A DNA stretch of 64,000 nucleotides. Source: JAGXKT01 sp964531695. GTDB taxonomy: Bacteria > Planctomycetota > Phycisphaerae > SM23-33. The notes beneath the pieces were generated by a model. The model searched no databases. It saw nothing but the letters and a program-made list of their open reading frames with translations, and was not told the DNA's origin. Where the stretch lies: positions 1 to 64,000 of the forward strand of contig CAZHEH010000008.1 of NCBI GenBank assembly GCA_964531695.1, given 5' to 3'. Of the stretch, positions 63,048-64,000 are shown piece after piece; position 1 is the stretch's first letter, and each line of letters opens with the position of its first letter. The position numbers and the translations under genes are program-made.

Positions 63048-64000
63048 GTGGCCAAGGATACGGCCGAAGCCAAGACAACCGACAAGGCGGGCGTGTACGA
63101 CGAAAGCCAGATCCGCGTACTTCGCGGCCTGGAGGCCGTTCGCAAGCGTCCGGGCATGTATATCGGGGACACGACCCCGCGCGGGCTGCACCACCTGGTT
63201 TGGGAGATCGTGGACAACGCGATCGACGAGGCCATGGCCGGGCGTTGCAGCAACATCGGCGTTACCGTCAACCCGGACGATTCCTGTACCGTCACCGACG
63301 ACGGGGTGGGCATTCCGGTCGGCATGCACCCCACGGAGAAGGTCTCGACGCTCGAGGTCGTCTTCTGCCAGCTCCACGCCGGCGGCAAGTTCGACCACGG
63401 CGTGTACAAGGTCTCCGGCGGGCTGCACGGCGTCGGCGCCTCGGTCGTCAACGCCCTGAGCGAGTGGATGGAGGTCGAGGTCACCCGCGACGGCGCCGTC
63501 TGGCGGATGGAGTTCGAGCGCGGCAAGAAGCAGTCGGACCCCAAGCGGATCGGCCAGCGCAAGCGAAGCGGAACGAAGATTACCTTCCGGCCCGATCCCG
63601 ACATCTTCCCCGACATCGCCCTCCGCTACGAAACGCTCGCCGCCCGGCTGCGCGAGCTGGCCTACCTCAACGAGGGCGTCACGATCAAGCTCAAGGACCG
63701 CCGGGCCGACCGCGAGGAACTCTTCAACTACCCCAAGGGTCTGGTCGCCTTCGTCCAGCACCTGACGGAAAACAAGCAGACCCTCCACAAGCCCGTCACA
63801 ATCCACAAGGTGGACGACGAGACTCAGCTCATGGTCGACATCGTCCTCCAGTACGATGACGGCTTCAACGAGACGGTCCTTTCCTTCGCCAATAACATCA
63901 ACACGCTCGAAGGCGGCACGCACCTTTCCGGCTTCCGCAGCGCTCTGACACGGACGATCAACTACTACGCCCGCACGGCCGGGCTGCTCAAGAGCAACGG
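63048..64000 (+). CDS. gyrB: DNA gyrase subunit B (N-terminal part, cut by window end)
   Basis: GyrB is the ATPase subunit of gyrase. The visible 317 residues have the GHKL ATPase signatures: RVLRGLEAVRKRPGMYIGD, EIVDNAIDEA, DDGVGIPV and GGLHGVGASVVNALS, and run into the transducer domain. GTG 63048 has GAGGAG 9 bases upstream. A parE product of the same family cannot be excluded from this half, but sequence and length so far fit GyrB. dnaA, dnaN and recF are not adjacent upstream. Confidence 0.92.
   Translation, partial: MAKDTAEAKTTDKAGVYDESQIRVLRGLEAVRKRPGMYIGDTTPRGLHHLVWEIVDNAIDEAMAGRCSNIGVTVNPDDSCTVTDDGVGIPVGMHPTEKVSTLEVVFCQLHAGGKFDHGVYKVSGGLHGVGASVVNALSEWMEVEVTRDGAVWRMEFERGKKQSDPKRIGQRKRSGTKITFRPDPDIFPDIALRYETLAARLRELAYLNEGVTIKLKDRRADREELFNYPKGLVAFVQHLTENKQTLHKPVTIHKVDDETQLMVDIVLQYDDGFNETVLSFANNINTLEGGTHLSGFRSALTRTINYYARTAGLLKSN

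Overview
The window looks like a chromosomal scaffold from a Gram-negative, high-GC bacterium, most likely a planctomycete (Planctomycetota, possibly Phycisphaerae-like). This is inferred from several features: Kdo activation for LPS (kdsB), many lipoproteins, a PEP-CTERM sorted exoprotein, an OmcB-like DUF11 lipoprotein pair, an HTH-receiver regulator, a fused HAD-GH65 protein and a reduced MnmE-like GTPase. No rRNA is present, so the phylum is an inference. A 100-N run inside a 99-bp tandem array marks a scaffold join. Ribosome sites (AGGAG/AAGGA) and sigma70-type promoters (TTGnnn-16/17-TAnnnT) can be read in front of many genes, and I used them to trim starts.

Layout. 1-7.3 kb: tRNA-Lys, a secreted metallophosphoesterase, a membrane J-domain protein and two tandem DUF11 lipoproteins. 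7.4-14.2 kb: nucleotide synthesis, with carB facing carA tail to tail and purF divergent from carA. carB carries four in-frame insertions that resemble short interspersed repeats. 14.2-20.1 kb: a CBS-GAF-GGDEF-HD-GYP c-di-GMP protein, small lipoproteins, a stand-alone LigD-type phosphoesterase domain, kdsB, efp and tRNA-Arg. 20.2-26 kb: a GH65 phosphorylase with a decayed HAD domain, then a DtxR-like regulator and feoB behind a promoter that contains an iron-box-like operator.

26.2-36.8 kb is an acetate/acetyl-CoA block: an OFA-type transporter and acs on the minus strand; an isochorismatase-fold hydrolase, a histone-deacetylase-family protein, an ADP-forming acyl-CoA synthetase and a CoA-transferase/hydrolase fused to a GNAT acetyltransferase on the plus strand. 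The 99-bp array lies between the last two. 36.8-43.7 kb: repeats with a perfect parS-like palindrome, a small membrane protein, MscS, a beta-helix protein, a zincin and a GH29 fucosidase. 43.7-50.2 kb: a radical SAM protein, a TauE exporter with a tiny overlapping upstream ORF, rpmA, obg, coaX and an MnmE-like GTPase.

50.2-64 kb: a UvrD/PcrA helicase; an HTH-receiver protein; a macromolecular synthesis cluster (zinc-ribbon coiled coil, RNase HI, membrane protein, dnaG, rpoD); ThuA and SDR proteins; a receiver-HD-GYP phosphodiesterase; an IdeS-like cysteine peptidase with a PEP-CTERM tail; and gyrB, cut by the window end.

Most genes are housekeeping or metabolic. I see no phage, transposase, CRISPR array or recognisable defence island. 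The most unusual items are the repeat insertions inside carB, the gap-spanning 99-bp array, the parS-like site and the IdeS-like PEP-CTERM peptidase.
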